Below, one piece after another: positions 38,432-47,213 of a stretch of 64,000 nt of DNA. How positions within the stretch are numbered: position 1 is the stretch's first letter; each line of letters starts with the position of its first letter. The notes below the pieces were generated by a model. That model had not been told where the DNA came from and did no database searches. It worked only from the letters and a program-made list of their open reading frames with translations. This stretch comes from Ignavibacteriota bacterium (GTDB taxonomy: Bacteria; Bacteroidota; Ignavibacteria; Ignavibacteriales; Ignavibacteriaceae). Made by a program: the position numbers and the translations under genes. The stretch is from contig CP053447.1 of the NCBI GenBank assembly GCA_013285425.1, forward strand, positions 3,230,001 to 3,294,000, given 5' to 3'.

Positions 38432-39290
38432 AATTTGTCTCGAATAATCTATATTGACTTTTATTTATTTTTTGTAATTCATAAGTCTTTAATTCTTTTT
38501 CTAATTTAACTCCTTTATATTCGTCACTCAAACCGAGTCGTCTTAATCCTATCTTTATATAGTCCTCTTGTAGTTCTATCGAAATCGATTTACGATGTAA
38601 CTGTTTTGCTACAAAGGCAGTTGTAAAAGCACCGGAAAATGGGTCTAAAACAATATCTCCTTCATCAGAACTCGCCTTAATTATTCTTTCCAGCAATGCA
38701 ATTGGTTTTTGAGTTGGATGATTTTCATATTCATCCATACGATAACGAACTCTTGGGAATTCCCAAACATTTCCCGGGACTTTTTCTGAATTATATATTT
38801 GTGGCGGATTCTTTCTATAGTCAATTAGCTTTCTTTGAGCACCAGTCTTTGCTTCAACTAAAATATCTTTAGAATTGAACTTATAATTATTAGAATCCTT
38901 TACACAGTATAGAATAGGTTCATATAATGAACCAAAATAATTTTTTGCTTGAACTCCAGAACTATCATAATACCAGACGATTCTTGAAAGAATATTAATT
39001 TTGTCACGCAGAAAAATATCAAAGTAGGGCATAAATTGAGTTGAAGTCATAACATAAAGGCTACCATTGGATTTCAATTTAGCAATACATAATTTCAACC
39101 ATTCATAACACCATTCAAGATAATCTTCATCTTTATCCCATTTATCTTTATGACCGTTGAAATTTTTTCCGATATTATAAGGCGGGTCAATAAAAATAAG
39201 GTCAATGGAATTATCATCAATAAATTCTTTTAAGACTTTTATCGCATCCCCGTTTATTATTTTATGTTGCTCGCTACCTAAAAAATCCAT
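38379..39290 (-). CDS. Cassette 3: DNA adenine methyltransferase, YhdJ-like
   Basis: The 303-residue beta-class methyltransferase has catalytic DPPY (35-38) before the SAM-binding DPFSG (216-220). From memory it closely follows E. coli YhdJ over long stretches (SRIVWYYDSSGVQAK, the AKTGAQRKLIDYRKNPP region and the ENHPTQKP block), and YhdJ methylates adenine in ATGCAT. It is upstream of, and overlaps, the nuclease gene, so the protecting enzyme is made first. A two-gene restriction system within one attC-bounded cassette is notable. Confidence 0.88.
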   Translation of the reverse strand: MDFLGSEQHKIINGDAIKVLKEFIDDNSIDLIFIDPPYNIGKNFNGHKDKWDKDEDYLEWCYEWLKLCIAKLKSNGSLYVMTSTQFMPYFDIFLRDKINILSRIVWYYDSSGVQAKNYFGSLYEPILYCVKDSNNYKFNSKDILVEAKTGAQRKLIDYRKNPPQIYNSEKVPGNVWEFPRVRYRMDEYENHPTQKPIALLERIIKASSDEGDIVLDPFSGAFTTAFVAKQLHRKSISIELQEDYIKIGLRRLGLSDEYKGVKLEKELKTYELQKINKSQYRLFETNYGTYLHKENQGNSRETL

Positions 39291-39358
39291 CCAATTTTTC
39301 CTTTTTTTACAAATATACTCAAACTTGATTTCTTATTCACTAATAAACTTGGATATTA

Positions 39359-39634
39359 CAGCTAACTAATACTTATCAGGTATTGCCAGCACTGGTTTTA
39401 CAACAATTCCTGTTTTTTACAATCTTAATATTAATAGAACAGGTAAATTAATCAACGATGGTATTTCATTCGCTCATCAATTATCAAATTTTTTTATTTG
39501 TACAGCAGCAAATAATCAAAGAAAATTATGAAAAAATCATCAACACATTTTATAATCCTATTGGCAATTCATTCAATCGTATCTGCCGGCAGACAGGTGA
39601 GAAAAAGCTTTCAGGTTGAGGCACGGGTTAGTTG
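39359..39634 (-). repeat. attC site d, long form with 270-bp shared insert (copy 1)
   Basis: R' (plus CAGCTAAC ending 39366) and R'' (plus GGGTTAGTT at 39626-39634) flank about 260 bp that recurs in sites h and m. The L' arm (TAATACTTATCAGG) differs from the other family. On the plus strand the insert holds a conserved open frame and the start of a signal peptide (ATG at 39528). Confidence 0.65.
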
Positions 39635-39639
39635 GAAAA

Positions 39640-40122
39640 TCAATTTGTAATTACAAACTCTACAGGTTTGGAATCTTTTAATTTAACTCTATCGAAGAAA
39701 CCATAATGTTTTACAAAAGCTTTATAGTTACCAGCCGGTAAAATTAATTTTGGATCTCTTGCTAATGAGTTGGGCGCTATCCAATTATCTCTAAATATTG
39801 CACCGTTTTTTACTTCACCACCTAAAACAACTTGAGCAAAAGATAATCCATCAACAGATGTTGCAATAATGGAATCATTCTGATGAATTTCAAAAAATAC
39901 AGGTATTCCGGTATAATGATAAGATAAATCTCTGCCACTTAGGTTCACTAACAAGAATCTCATCTCGAAATCATCACCACTTTTGAAAGTTGTTTTTTCA
40001 ACACCATTACTGTCATAAAGCTTAAACTGTGTGTTGACATCATAGACCCCAACACTTGAATTATCTTCATTGCAAGCAATTAAGAAAATCCCAGCTAATA
40101 AAAGGAAATAAATTATTTTCAT
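39640..40122 (-). CDS. Cassette 4: lipoprotein, BsuPI-like, copy 1
   Basis: The 160-residue product has a lipoprotein signal (Cys17 in FLIAC). The body is one beta-sandwich-like domain (about 30-158) with FEMRFLLVNLSGRDLSYHYTG near its start, resembling the BsuPI-type proteinase-inhibitor fold; that match is moderate. The start at 40122 is chosen because AAGGAG lies 5 bases before it; a longer frame begins upstream at 40149. A nearly identical copy lies in cassette 10. Confidence 0.7.
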   Translation of the reverse strand: MKIIYFLLLAGIFLIACNEDNSSVGVYDVNTQFKLYDSNGVEKTTFKSGDDFEMRFLLVNLSGRDLSYHYTGIPVFFEIHQNDSIIATSVDGLSFAQVVLGGEVKNGAIFRDNWIAPNSLARDPKLILPAGNYKAFVKHYGFFDRVKLKDSKPVEFVITN

Positions 40123-40145
40123 ATTAAACTCCTTTAATTTTATAT

Positions 40146-40334
40146 CCAACTAACGGCGTTGCCGATAAGCCGACGCCCAAAACAGCTATGCAGCTTTGAA
40201 AAACCAACACCAATAATTATAAAAACTTATTTAACAGAACAAACTTGAATAAGAAACTTGCTTTTATAACCTAACTTGCAAAACCTAAAACGACCACATC
40301 GAAGAGGCGGTCGGTGTTGAGCAGCGGGTTATAC
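40146..40334 (-). repeat. attC site e
   Basis: R' (plus AACTAAC, 40148-40154) and R'' (plus GTTATAC near 40328-40334). Inverting one end aligns TAACGGCGTTGCCGATAAGCCGAC with TAACCCGCTGCTCAACACCGAC, a clear imperfect inverted repeat. Confidence 0.8.
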
Positions 40335-40394
40335 TTACGCTCTAAAATTTAAAGGTCAAGTTAAAAATAACTTGCCCTCTATTTTTATAAGGAT

Positions 40395-42188
40395 TTACTT
40401 CAGCAATGTCATTTTGTTATTCTGAACAAAGCCATTCACTCTTAACGAGTATATGTAAACACCGCTTGTAAGATTACTTGCATCGAATAATGCTTCATAT
40501 ATCCCAGACGGCTGTTCTTCATTTACAAGCGTTACTATTTCTTGTCCTAATAAATTATACACTTTCAACTGAACTAATCCTTGTTCCTTTATTTTATAAC
40601 TAATGGTTGTTACCGGATTAAAAGGATTCGGATAATTCTGACTTAATCCATATTCATAAACAATATTTGTGTTTTCAGTTGATGCTGTCTTTTGATTTTT
40701 GTTTTCAATATGGCTTTTATCTTTTGCTAACATATTGTTTTCTAATCGTTCGTATCTTCCTCTTGAAACAAATATAAATGTCCTTTCCATTCCTTCGTTT
40801 ATTGGCGGTGCTGAATACTCTAAGGTTATCATCTCATCTGTATTGAGGACTGAATATTGTTCGTCTATCTGACTTAATAGACTTGTTACATCACCAAAAA
40901 CAGAATGTACAGCATATAAAAGTTGTGGCGTATAAACAGTAAATGGCAGCTCAAGTTTATGGCTTAGTTCCGTGTAGTCTATTTCTGCTTCGCTCTGGAA
41001 TGCTATATCTACTTGTAAAGAACTTGAATTTCCATCGGGTACTAATACCCACTGATAAGTTGGATTCTTTCTTAATCGGAATGATGAAAATTCTGTTGTG
41101 TTTTCCTTACCATAGCCCAGAATACTTCCAGCTATTTTATCTTTGTAAATTGGCTCTTGTTGACCGATTAGCAATAACCACTTTTCTGTACCTACGCTAA
41201 CATCTTCAAATGATAGACTTAATGTTTCGTCTCGGCTTACTTCTGCTTTTATGCTATCTAATCCAATAAGTTTTTTGTAAACATCAATTGAATCGAGTTG
41301 TGCATTAGCAAAATATGCTGGTTTTGCAAATTGAATTATCTCTCCTTCGTCATCAACTGTAATGAATGTTTCTTGAGGATGATCAACTATAAGCAGCTTC
41401 AGTTGATCCAAGTAAGATATTTCTTCTTCAAATTCGCCAATTGCAAGGTAGTATTTATCATCTTCAAGAATTGGTTTTGTATATAGTTGATAAAAGTCGG
41501 TTACATCTTGCCAAAGAATTGATGAATCTTGACTTTGAGGTAAGATGTTATTGTCCTCAACCCAGGTTTCTCCGTTCCAAGTATAAAGAAACGGACATCC
41601 GTGCGGTGTTGTTGCAAGATTTATAAACACATTCGCAGAATCATTGCCAGCACTATTCCACACTTTGCATTTGAGTACTGCTCCAGTTGGAGCTTCAATT
41701 GGGGTCTCTTTAGGAGATGAAATATTTTCTGGACTTTTTTTTTCAATTACATCTGTATTAATGTAATGAATAGAAACTGTTTGAGAGTTTACATTTGAAA
41801 TTGAAAAACCGGTGTTACCAGAAACGATTGACCAATTAAAATTCAAGCTGCCATTTCCTTGTGAAAGATTGCAGGTTACAAAACCAGTTGATCCTTTATA
41901 AAGTGGATTTGGTGATTGCGTGAAGGTGGAAATTATCGGTGCTGTTGCCGGTAATTGACCAGTCTCTACTGCAAACCAATATAATAAACCTGCAGTAGCT
42001 CGGATAACTAATGGTAATAGCTTATTATGCATATCGCTAAGATTTTGTGAGTTAATTTGGGCGCTTGTTGTTGGTAAACCCAATGAAGAAATTACGGGTG
42101 ATAACCCAGGACAAGATGGATCAAAATTGTCATTTCCATTTGTTAATCCGGAAGCGTAATGATCTGTAGCCTGATTCATAAAATACAT
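40395..42188 (-). CDS. Cassette 5 split gene, third piece (beta-rich region and T9SS sorting domain)
   Basis: 597 codons from an internal ATG, still in phase with the first two pieces. It has an Ig-like/PKD-like part (about 55-190), a DUF-like middle beginning CPFLYTWNGETWVEDNNILP, and a T9SS type A sorting domain over the last 85 residues (NYPNPFNP, LKVYNLLGQE, SGVYIYSL). It lacks an export signal unless joined to the first piece. Confidence 0.6.
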   Translation of the reverse strand: MYFMNQATDHYASGLTNGNDNFDPSCPGLSPVISSLGLPTTSAQINSQNLSDMHNKLLPLVIRATAGLLYWFAVETGQLPATAPIISTFTQSPNPLYKGSTGFVTCNLSQGNGSLNFNWSIVSGNTGFSISNVNSQTVSIHYINTDVIEKKSPENISSPKETPIEAPTGAVLKCKVWNSAGNDSANVFINLATTPHGCPFLYTWNGETWVEDNNILPQSQDSSILWQDVTDFYQLYTKPILEDDKYYLAIGEFEEEISYLDQLKLLIVDHPQETFITVDDEGEIIQFAKPAYFANAQLDSIDVYKKLIGLDSIKAEVSRDETLSLSFEDVSVGTEKWLLLIGQQEPIYKDKIAGSILGYGKENTTEFSSFRLRKNPTYQWVLVPDGNSSSLQVDIAFQSEAEIDYTELSHKLELPFTVYTPQLLYAVHSVFGDVTSLLSQIDEQYSVLNTDEMITLEYSAPPINEGMERTFIFVSRGRYERLENNMLAKDKSHIENKNQKTASTENTNIVYEYGLSQNYPNPFNPVTTISYKIKEQGLVQLKVYNLLGQEIVTLVNEEQPSGIYEALFDASNLTSGVYIYSLRVNGFVQNNKMTLLK

Positions 42189-42296
42189 TAAATAATATAA
42201 TGGATCACTCCAAGAATTATAAGGATCAATGTAAGTTTGACCAATATTGTATAACTCATCTGCAGTCCATATTTTATAAAACGGTGCATTAATTTC

Positions 42297-42653
42297 TTAT
42301 TGGTCTGAATACATGCCGTTTTGACCAGCGTGAGAATTTGCGTGTACATGTGCTGGAACTGCCATATCTTGTAGAAGATGACACATTCTACCAAGAATTT
42401 CGTATGCGTGTGATTTATGAAAAGCATTAAAACTTGGATCCCACTCTGGGCAGTTGGTTGAATACCAATGTCCATCTTCAGCGAAAAAACTCTTTACTTT
42501 AAAGCTTTCTAGACTTTTATAAAAATTAGTAATGGGTGGCACACCAAATTTTGTAATAATATGCAACCAATTTGGTGCACACCAGTTCCATGATTGACTT
42601 CCATTTTTATAAGCCCAAATAAAATCATATAATCCATTTGAATATTTCCACAT
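42297..42653 (-). CDS. Cassette 5 split gene, second piece (zinc motif)
   Basis: 118 codons in the same phase as the first piece. It contains HLLQDMAVPAHVHANSHAG, the most diagnostic zinc motif, and ends YSDQ before TAA. It has no signal peptide of its own, so it is not plausible as an independent protein. Confidence 0.55.
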   Translation of the reverse strand: MWKYSNGLYDFIWAYKNGSQSWNWCAPNWLHIITKFGVPPITNFYKSLESFKVKSFFAEDGHWYSTNCPEWDPSFNAFHKSHAYEILGRMCHLLQDMAVPAHVHANSHAGQNGMYSDQ

Positions 42654-42656
42654 TTT

Positions 42657-43121
42657 CTACATTGCATTCTCAGGAATTGTAAAACTCCAGTAGCCCCAAT
42701 GTGTATTATCTCCTAGTGCGATAGTTGAATATGGCCCATTGTCAGCGACCCAGAAATGAGTAATAGTTGTGTGAGCTTTTCGCAAAGCATCTTCACCTCC
42801 AAACCAAGAAATTAATGTAGGTATTGGAAGAAATTGGTTATAATTAGGTATTCTTGTTATACCATAACCATATACAACATCATATTCATCTTCTATATAT
42901 GAACCAGAAACAATTTTCAAAGCACCAAATGAACCGTCGGCGGAATTACCACTCCAAACTTGATTCGTGCCAATGTAATTTCCCATATCTATCAAATGAT
43001 TTGGGAATGATTTTTTTAATAATTTAAATGCTTCGCGGGTTATATGTTGGTGTAATAATTGGTCGTGTGCGAAAAGATTGATATTAATACAAATTAATAT
43101 ACCCAATAAATACTTTTTCAT
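42657..43121 (-). CDS. Cassette 5 split gene, first piece (signal peptide and start of zinc-enzyme domain)
   Basis: 154 codons: signal peptide (about 1-18, ending LFAHD), then the metal-site start HDQLLHQHITREAF and aromatic-rich sequence, ending ENAM before TAG. The next codons after the stop are AAA ATG in the same phase, so the downstream frame could only be translated by readthrough or reinitiation. Confidence 0.6.
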   Translation of the reverse strand: MKKYLLGILICININLFAHDQLLHQHITREAFKLLKKSFPNHLIDMGNYIGTNQVWSGNSADGSFGALKIVSGSYIEDEYDVVYGYGITRIPNYNQFLPIPTLISWFGGEDALRKAHTTITHFWVADNGPYSTIALGDNTHWGYWSFTIPENAM

Positions 43122-43180
43122 TTTTTTACCTCATCTAGTTTTTATATAGATTTTAAAATTTTTAAGAATAATCAGTTGGA

Positions 43181-43828
43181 TTAAATATTCCCAATCGATA
43201 ATTCTATCATACCTCCGAAAAACCTTCTCTTAGCATTGATGTTTCCAAAACCTGTAATACCTAAACTGAAATACTTAAGCGGCTCAATTTTAAAATATGC
43301 TTCTAGAGGTAAACTTAGTTGCGAAATTTTTATACTCTCATACAACCTGTTTTGTATAAGCGTTCCTCGATCAATTCCATTTAAATACCCAATGCCTGCT
43401 AAAAAACCAATCGTCATATTTTTTAACCGATAAGGGTAGCCGTATAACATTGAAATCTCATAGAATTTCAAAGGGGGCTCATCAAAATTATAACCACCTG
43501 CACTAAAGCGGAATTCATCTGCCTTTAAGTATCTGAATGAAAAAATGTTTTGATTGTACTCATAAGATATCCCAAGCTTAAGAGTTGGGCCAAAATAACA
43601 TTTTCCAATACCTGCGTTTAACCAATATTTAGTTGTAATATAGTTATTTACCAAAATTTCGTCGGTAGCCATGCTGGATAAGTATTTGTCATTTACAAAT
43701 GCGACGATACTTTTTATCTCTTCATATTTATTTAGATAAGAATCTTGTAGCATAATACAATCCGGTTTATTCTGAGCCACTGTCATATTTATAGTAATAA
43801 CGATAAAAGACCACATTAATTTTGTCAT
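43181..43828 (-). CDS. Cassette 5: exported protein, probable outer-membrane barrel
   Basis: The 215-residue product has a signal peptide (about 1-18, ending TVAQ) and a glycine/aromatic-rich beta body with LKLGISYEYN and SLGITGFGN strands. No named family is recognised. It lies 59 bases upstream of the split phospholipase-like gene with no attC between them, so the two share a cassette. Confidence 0.6.
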   Translation of the reverse strand: MTKLMWSFIVITINMTVAQNKPDCIMLQDSYLNKYEEIKSIVAFVNDKYLSSMATDEILVNNYITTKYWLNAGIGKCYFGPTLKLGISYEYNQNIFSFRYLKADEFRFSAGGYNFDEPPLKFYEISMLYGYPYRLKNMTIGFLAGIGYLNGIDRGTLIQNRLYESIKISQLSLPLEAYFKIEPLKYFSLGITGFGNINAKRRFFGGMIELSIGNI

Positions 43829-43945
43829 AAACTCCTCTTAATTTTTAATATGTTAAATTTTGTAAATACGTTTATTAAACGAATCCAGTTGAGTAAAAAT
43901 ATTTTTGTTGATTCATTACCGTAACTTTTTTCTCTTTTGAGTAAG

Positions 43946-44113
43946 TATAACGATGTTGTGCCTAAGCCGAAGCCCAGGACAAAAATGCCGAACTTGTTAA
44001 TTAAAATTAATGTTTAGAAAAATTTCTCATTATTGAATTAAGCTAAATAAGTTAACCGAAGCCGAACACCTAACACTAAAATTTCTAAAATGCCAAATGC
44101 GTAATAAGCGGTC
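43946..44113 (-). repeat. attC site g, larger part (interrupted by an IS)
   Basis: R' (plus TATAAC, 43946-43951), the L' arm (CGATGTTGTGCCTAAGCCG) and the 100-bp shared segment are present; the site breaks after GCGGTC at 44113. The missing R'' arm, GGGTTGATTGGCTTGTTATAC, is found at 45568-45588 on the far side of the IS. Joining the two restores the sequence seen intact in site l. Confidence 0.8.
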
Positions 44114-44185
44114 AGATGTTATGTTTAAAAAGTCCTTGTGATTAACTTTATTCGTTAATCAAACATTTTATAAGGAGACTTAATA

Positions 44186-45250
44186 ATGAAAGCCATAACA
44201 TTTTCCAACCTGCATTTTTTCGTTGGCATCGATACTCACCTTAAACAATGGAAAGTTACTATCCGTAACTGTGGTATCGAGCTAAAAACTTTTTCAATGA
44301 ATCCTTCTCCGGATGAACTTTATAAATACCTTAACAAGCACTATCCCAATGGAACTTACTTTGTTGTTTATGAAGCCGGATTCTGCGGCTTCTGGCCTCA
44401 AAGAAAGCTTACTGAACTTGGTATAAACTGCATAATTGTTAATCCCGCTGATGTTCCTTCTTCAGGTAAAGAGAAATCTGCTAAATCCGATCCTGTTGAT
44501 TCACGTAAACTTGCTCGTGAACTTGAAAATAGTTCGCTTAAACCAATCTATGTTCCTGATCTGTATACTGAGCAGCTTCGTTCTTTGATGCGCCATCGCT
44601 TTCGCTTATCTCAGGGTCAAACCAGGATTAAGAACAGAATTAAAATGCTTTTATATAACTATGGAATTTCATTCCCCAAAGAACATTTAACCAACTCCCG
44701 ATGGTCCGGTTATTTTATCCATTGGTTAAAATCCGTTAAACTTTCTTCTTCTGCAGGGCAGTTTACACTCAATAATCTTATTGATCAACTCGAACAAACA
44801 AGAGAACATCTTAAGAACGTACTCAGGCAATTAAGACAGGAAGCTAAGCAGGAAGATATATCTGCTGTTATAAACGCTCTTACTTCTGTTCCTGGTGTTG
44901 CTTTCATTACTGCTATGAGCATCTGTACAGAAATAATTGATATCAGGCGTTTCAAGAGATTTGATGAACTCTGCAGCTTTGTAGGTCTTGTTCCTTCTGT
45001 TTATTCAACCGGTGAAACTGAATACACAAGAGGAATATCTTTTCGTCACAATAAGTTTCTTCGTCCGCTGCTTATTGAAGCTGCCTGGACTGCAGTAAGG
45101 AAAGATCCTGCTCTTACTTTAAGGTTTAATGAACTTATAAAACAAATGTCCAAACAAAAAGCAATTATCCGTATTGCTAAGAAACTTTTAAGAAGAATAA
45201 GACACGTTTGGATGAACCAGGATAGTTACGTTAAAGCTCTGGTTGCTTAA
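44186..45250 (+). CDS. IS110-family transposase (DEDD recombinase)
   Basis: The 354-residue protein has the N-terminal RuvC-like DEDD domain (GIDTHLKQWK with the first Asp, YEAGFCG with the Glu, and AKSDPVDSRKLA with the late Asp pair) and the C-terminal Transposase_20 domain (SVPGVAFITAMSICTEI, FVGLVPSVYSTGE) that carries the catalytic Ser of this family. AAGGAG precedes the ATG. It appears intact, so the element may be active. Confidence 0.93.
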   Translation: MKAITFSNLHFFVGIDTHLKQWKVTIRNCGIELKTFSMNPSPDELYKYLNKHYPNGTYFVVYEAGFCGFWPQRKLTELGINCIIVNPADVPSSGKEKSAKSDPVDSRKLARELENSSLKPIYVPDLYTEQLRSLMRHRFRLSQGQTRIKNRIKMLLYNYGISFPKEHLTNSRWSGYFIHWLKSVKLSSSAGQFTLNNLIDQLEQTREHLKNVLRQLRQEAKQEDISAVINALTSVPGVAFITAMSICTEIIDIRRFKRFDELCSFVGLVPSVYSTGETEYTRGISFRHNKFLRPLLIEAAWTAVRKDPALTLRFNELIKQMSKQKAIIRIAKKLLRRIRHVWMNQDSYVKALVA

Positions 45251-45552
45251 AGAATAGATACTTGTTCAGTTATTCAAAGAACGATTCTCCATATAATTTA
45301 AGGAGAAGCAAGCTAAAAGAAATTCTCTTTTTTCAAGGGCGAGGACTGCTTACTCAACCCTGCTCACAGAACCTGTGGTTCGACGGTCATACCGATAATT
45401 TACCGGGAGCCGTAAGTGAGTTTCCGGTCAGATTACAGCCTCGCCATTATATGGTTTTTGAAAGACATAATGCAGCCCCAATTAATCGGGGACTGTTAAT
45501 AACAGATTGATTCTTTTAGTTAAATATTTGTAAGAACATTTACCCGGCGCTT
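45251..45552 (+). ncRNA. Candidate bridge/seek RNA region of the IS
   Basis: About 300 non-coding bases lie after the transposase, while only 72 precede it. In the IS1111 group the guide RNA comes from this 3' end. The segment has GC-rich inverted patches, and CGGTCA at 45384-45389 matches the target side CGGTC next to the left junction. The RNA itself is an inference from family knowledge. Confidence 0.4.
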
Positions 45553-45567
45553 GACTTTTTACATAAC

Positions 45568-45588
45568 GGGTTGATTGGCTTGTTATAC
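45568..45588 (-). repeat. attC site g, R'' arm displaced by the IS
   Basis: Plus strand GGGTTGATTGGCTTGTTATAC equals the R''/L'' arm of intact attC l except for one base. It lies 8 bases from the stop of the next cassette gene. Confidence 0.75.
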
Positions 45589-45595
45589 TTACGGC

Positions 45596-47134
45596 TCATT
45601 GCATTAAAACCATCTTCCTATTGAGTATATATTTATTTGCTCTTAGAGTATAAATATATACTCCGCTTGACAAATTACTTCCATTAAAAGTAACGGAATA
45701 GCTTCCTTGTTGTTTTTCTTCGTGTACCAGAACTGTCACCTCATTTCCTAAAATATCATATACTTTTAATTGAACGAGTCCGTTTTCTTTAACAGTATAA
45801 TTTATAGTTGTTGTTGGGTTAAATGGATTCGGATAATTTTGTGAAAGCGAATATTCATTAATTGTAATATTGTTTTCATCTACCGATACAGCACTTGTAT
45901 CTTTTATTGCAATTAATGTCTTAGCTTGATTTGTAACTAGAGAAGTATTATGGACACCAAGATAAAGTGTGCCATCCTTACTTATTGCTCCAGTGTTATC
46001 GACCTGCTGATTATTGAATTCCAATGGTAATTTCCACTTTAGAGTTCCATCACTTGAGATAGCATAATAATTATATCCAAATGTAGAACCAACATATACA
46101 GTTCCTTCTGAATCGCAGATTAATGGCTGCCAAAAGTCGTCGCTTTCTTCATCGTTGAAAATATATTTCCATCTGAATCCACCAGTATTAGTGAATGATG
46201 CTACTGCTGGATAATAAGGACAGCAAGCAGTATCAATTGCCATAGTATAAATATTTCCTTCTTTGTCTATCGTAGGAACAGTTCTAGTAGTAAAATAAAT
46301 ATCATTTTTTTTCCATCTTAATTGACCACTTGAAAAGATTGAATAAAAATAATAATCCCCAGAGAGAGTTGAGAAGAAAATGTTCCCATACGTATCAACT
46401 ACAGGTGCCTTTATAATATTTCCGCAGCTAAATTTCCATTTTAAGCTTCCGTCAAGATTTAATGCGAATAGGTTTGAATCTCTTCCTGCTATATATATAG
46501 TATTCCCATCAGGTGAGAACACCGGTGATCTTTGAAAAAAACCATTTTCATAAGTTGTATCCCAGTTTAAAGTGCCGTTAGGTTTTATTGAATATAATCG
46601 TCCTAATCCATTTGTTATATAAACGTTGCCTTGTAAATCAATATTAGGTATTGCTAATTCAACAATAGAAGCAGATGTTTCAAACTGCCATTTTAATGTA
46701 CCGTCGGAATTTAACGCATATAAATATTTGTCAAGTGAACCAAAGTATATTGTATTGCTTGAATCTATTAAAATTCCTGATTGAGGTGGACGATTTCTAC
46801 CAAGATTATATTCCCAAACATAATTTCCAGCAGAGTCGTAACAATAGAAATAATCTGAAAATGCTTGAATTACGGGGTAGTCATAGTAAGTACCAAAATA
46901 TAAATATCCTTCATCCCCGATTACGGGACCTGAAAAAATACCATCTTCCAGATCCCTGGTCCAAATAATAGTTGGAGTTTGTGGGCCTTTATACGGTGAA
47001 CGTCCTGTAAACTGTGGGTCGTGTTTTATCATCGGCCAATCTGTATTTGCAAGAGTTGGCCAGGGAATATCAGTTTGTTGTTGAGCATAATTTAATGTTG
47101 TTAATAAAAGTATGATCATTATTTTTTTTATCAT
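45596..47134 (-). CDS. Cassette 6: T9SS-secreted PQQ-type beta-propeller protein
   Basis: The 512-residue product has a signal peptide (about 1-17), repeated PQQ-like blades (units such as LYALNSDGTLKWQF, LFALNLDGSLKWKF, YYAISSDGTLKWKL over about 30-400) and a C-terminal T9SS type A sorting domain (NYPNPFNPTTTINY, LKVYDILGNEV, SGVYIYTLRA). It should be exported across the outer membrane and probably surface-attached. Its downstream attC is the one split by the IS. Confidence 0.82.
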   Translation of the reverse strand: MIKKIMIILLLTTLNYAQQQTDIPWPTLANTDWPMIKHDPQFTGRSPYKGPQTPTIIWTRDLEDGIFSGPVIGDEGYLYFGTYYDYPVIQAFSDYFYCYDSAGNYVWEYNLGRNRPPQSGILIDSSNTIYFGSLDKYLYALNSDGTLKWQFETSASIVELAIPNIDLQGNVYITNGLGRLYSIKPNGTLNWDTTYENGFFQRSPVFSPDGNTIYIAGRDSNLFALNLDGSLKWKFSCGNIIKAPVVDTYGNIFFSTLSGDYYFYSIFSSGQLRWKKNDIYFTTRTVPTIDKEGNIYTMAIDTACCPYYPAVASFTNTGGFRWKYIFNDEESDDFWQPLICDSEGTVYVGSTFGYNYYAISSDGTLKWKLPLEFNNQQVDNTGAISKDGTLYLGVHNTSLVTNQAKTLIAIKDTSAVSVDENNITINEYSLSQNYPNPFNPTTTINYTVKENGLVQLKVYDILGNEVTVLVHEEKQQGSYSVTFNGSNLSSGVYIYTLRANKYILNRKMVLMQ

Positions 47135-47164
47135 TGTTTTTCCTCAACTCTTAAGTAATTATAT

Positions 47165-47197
47165 GAAAGATTATCCCGGAGTTCGGGATAATCTTTC
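47165..47197 (-). terminator. Strong hairpin between the two T9SS genes
   Basis: A perfect 14-bp inverted repeat (GAAAGATTATCCCG / CGGGATAATCTTTC) with a 5-base loop, just downstream of the gene at 47214. The T-tract is weak, so it may be a terminator or an RNA-stabilising stem. Confidence 0.5.
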
Positions 47198-47213
47198 ACT
47201 AAAAATAAAACGA

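Larger units (their letters stand above)
40395..43121 (-). pseudogene. Cassette 5: Zn-phospholipase C/S1-P1-like secreted protein with T9SS domain, two in-frame stops
   Basis: A single frame of 909 codons is interrupted only by TAG at 42657-42659 and TAA at 42297-42299; codon phase is kept across both, and the 36 codons after the second stop (starting EINAPFYKIW) read as protein. In order: signal peptide, a helical zinc-enzyme domain with HxxITREAF and the HLLQDMAVPAHVHA metal motif (S1-P1 nuclease / zinc phospholipase C superfamily), a beta-rich middle, and a C-terminal T9SS sorting domain with NYPNPFNP. It looks like a recently disabled gene, or one depending on readthrough. Confidence 0.75.
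44114..45567 (+). mobile_element. IS110-family element, IS1111 group, inserted in attC
   Basis: About 1.45 kb bounded by subterminal inverted repeats (left GTTATGTTTAAAAAGTC from 44118; right GACTTTTTACATAAC at 45553-45567). It interrupts attC g exactly between GCGGTC and GGGTTG without a visible target duplication. Subterminal repeats and attC targeting are known features of the IS1111-attC elements. Boundaries are exact to about one base. Confidence 0.85.

Noticed and set aside
42188..42475. 95-residue minus-strand frame overlapping the split phospholipase-like gene
   Set aside because: It is in another phase and lacks motifs, whereas the zinc motif and protein-like sequence run through the other frame.
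45262..45510. 82-residue plus-strand frame after the transposase
   Set aside because: It lies in the non-coding 3' end of the IS where the guide RNA is expected and has no protein-like pattern.
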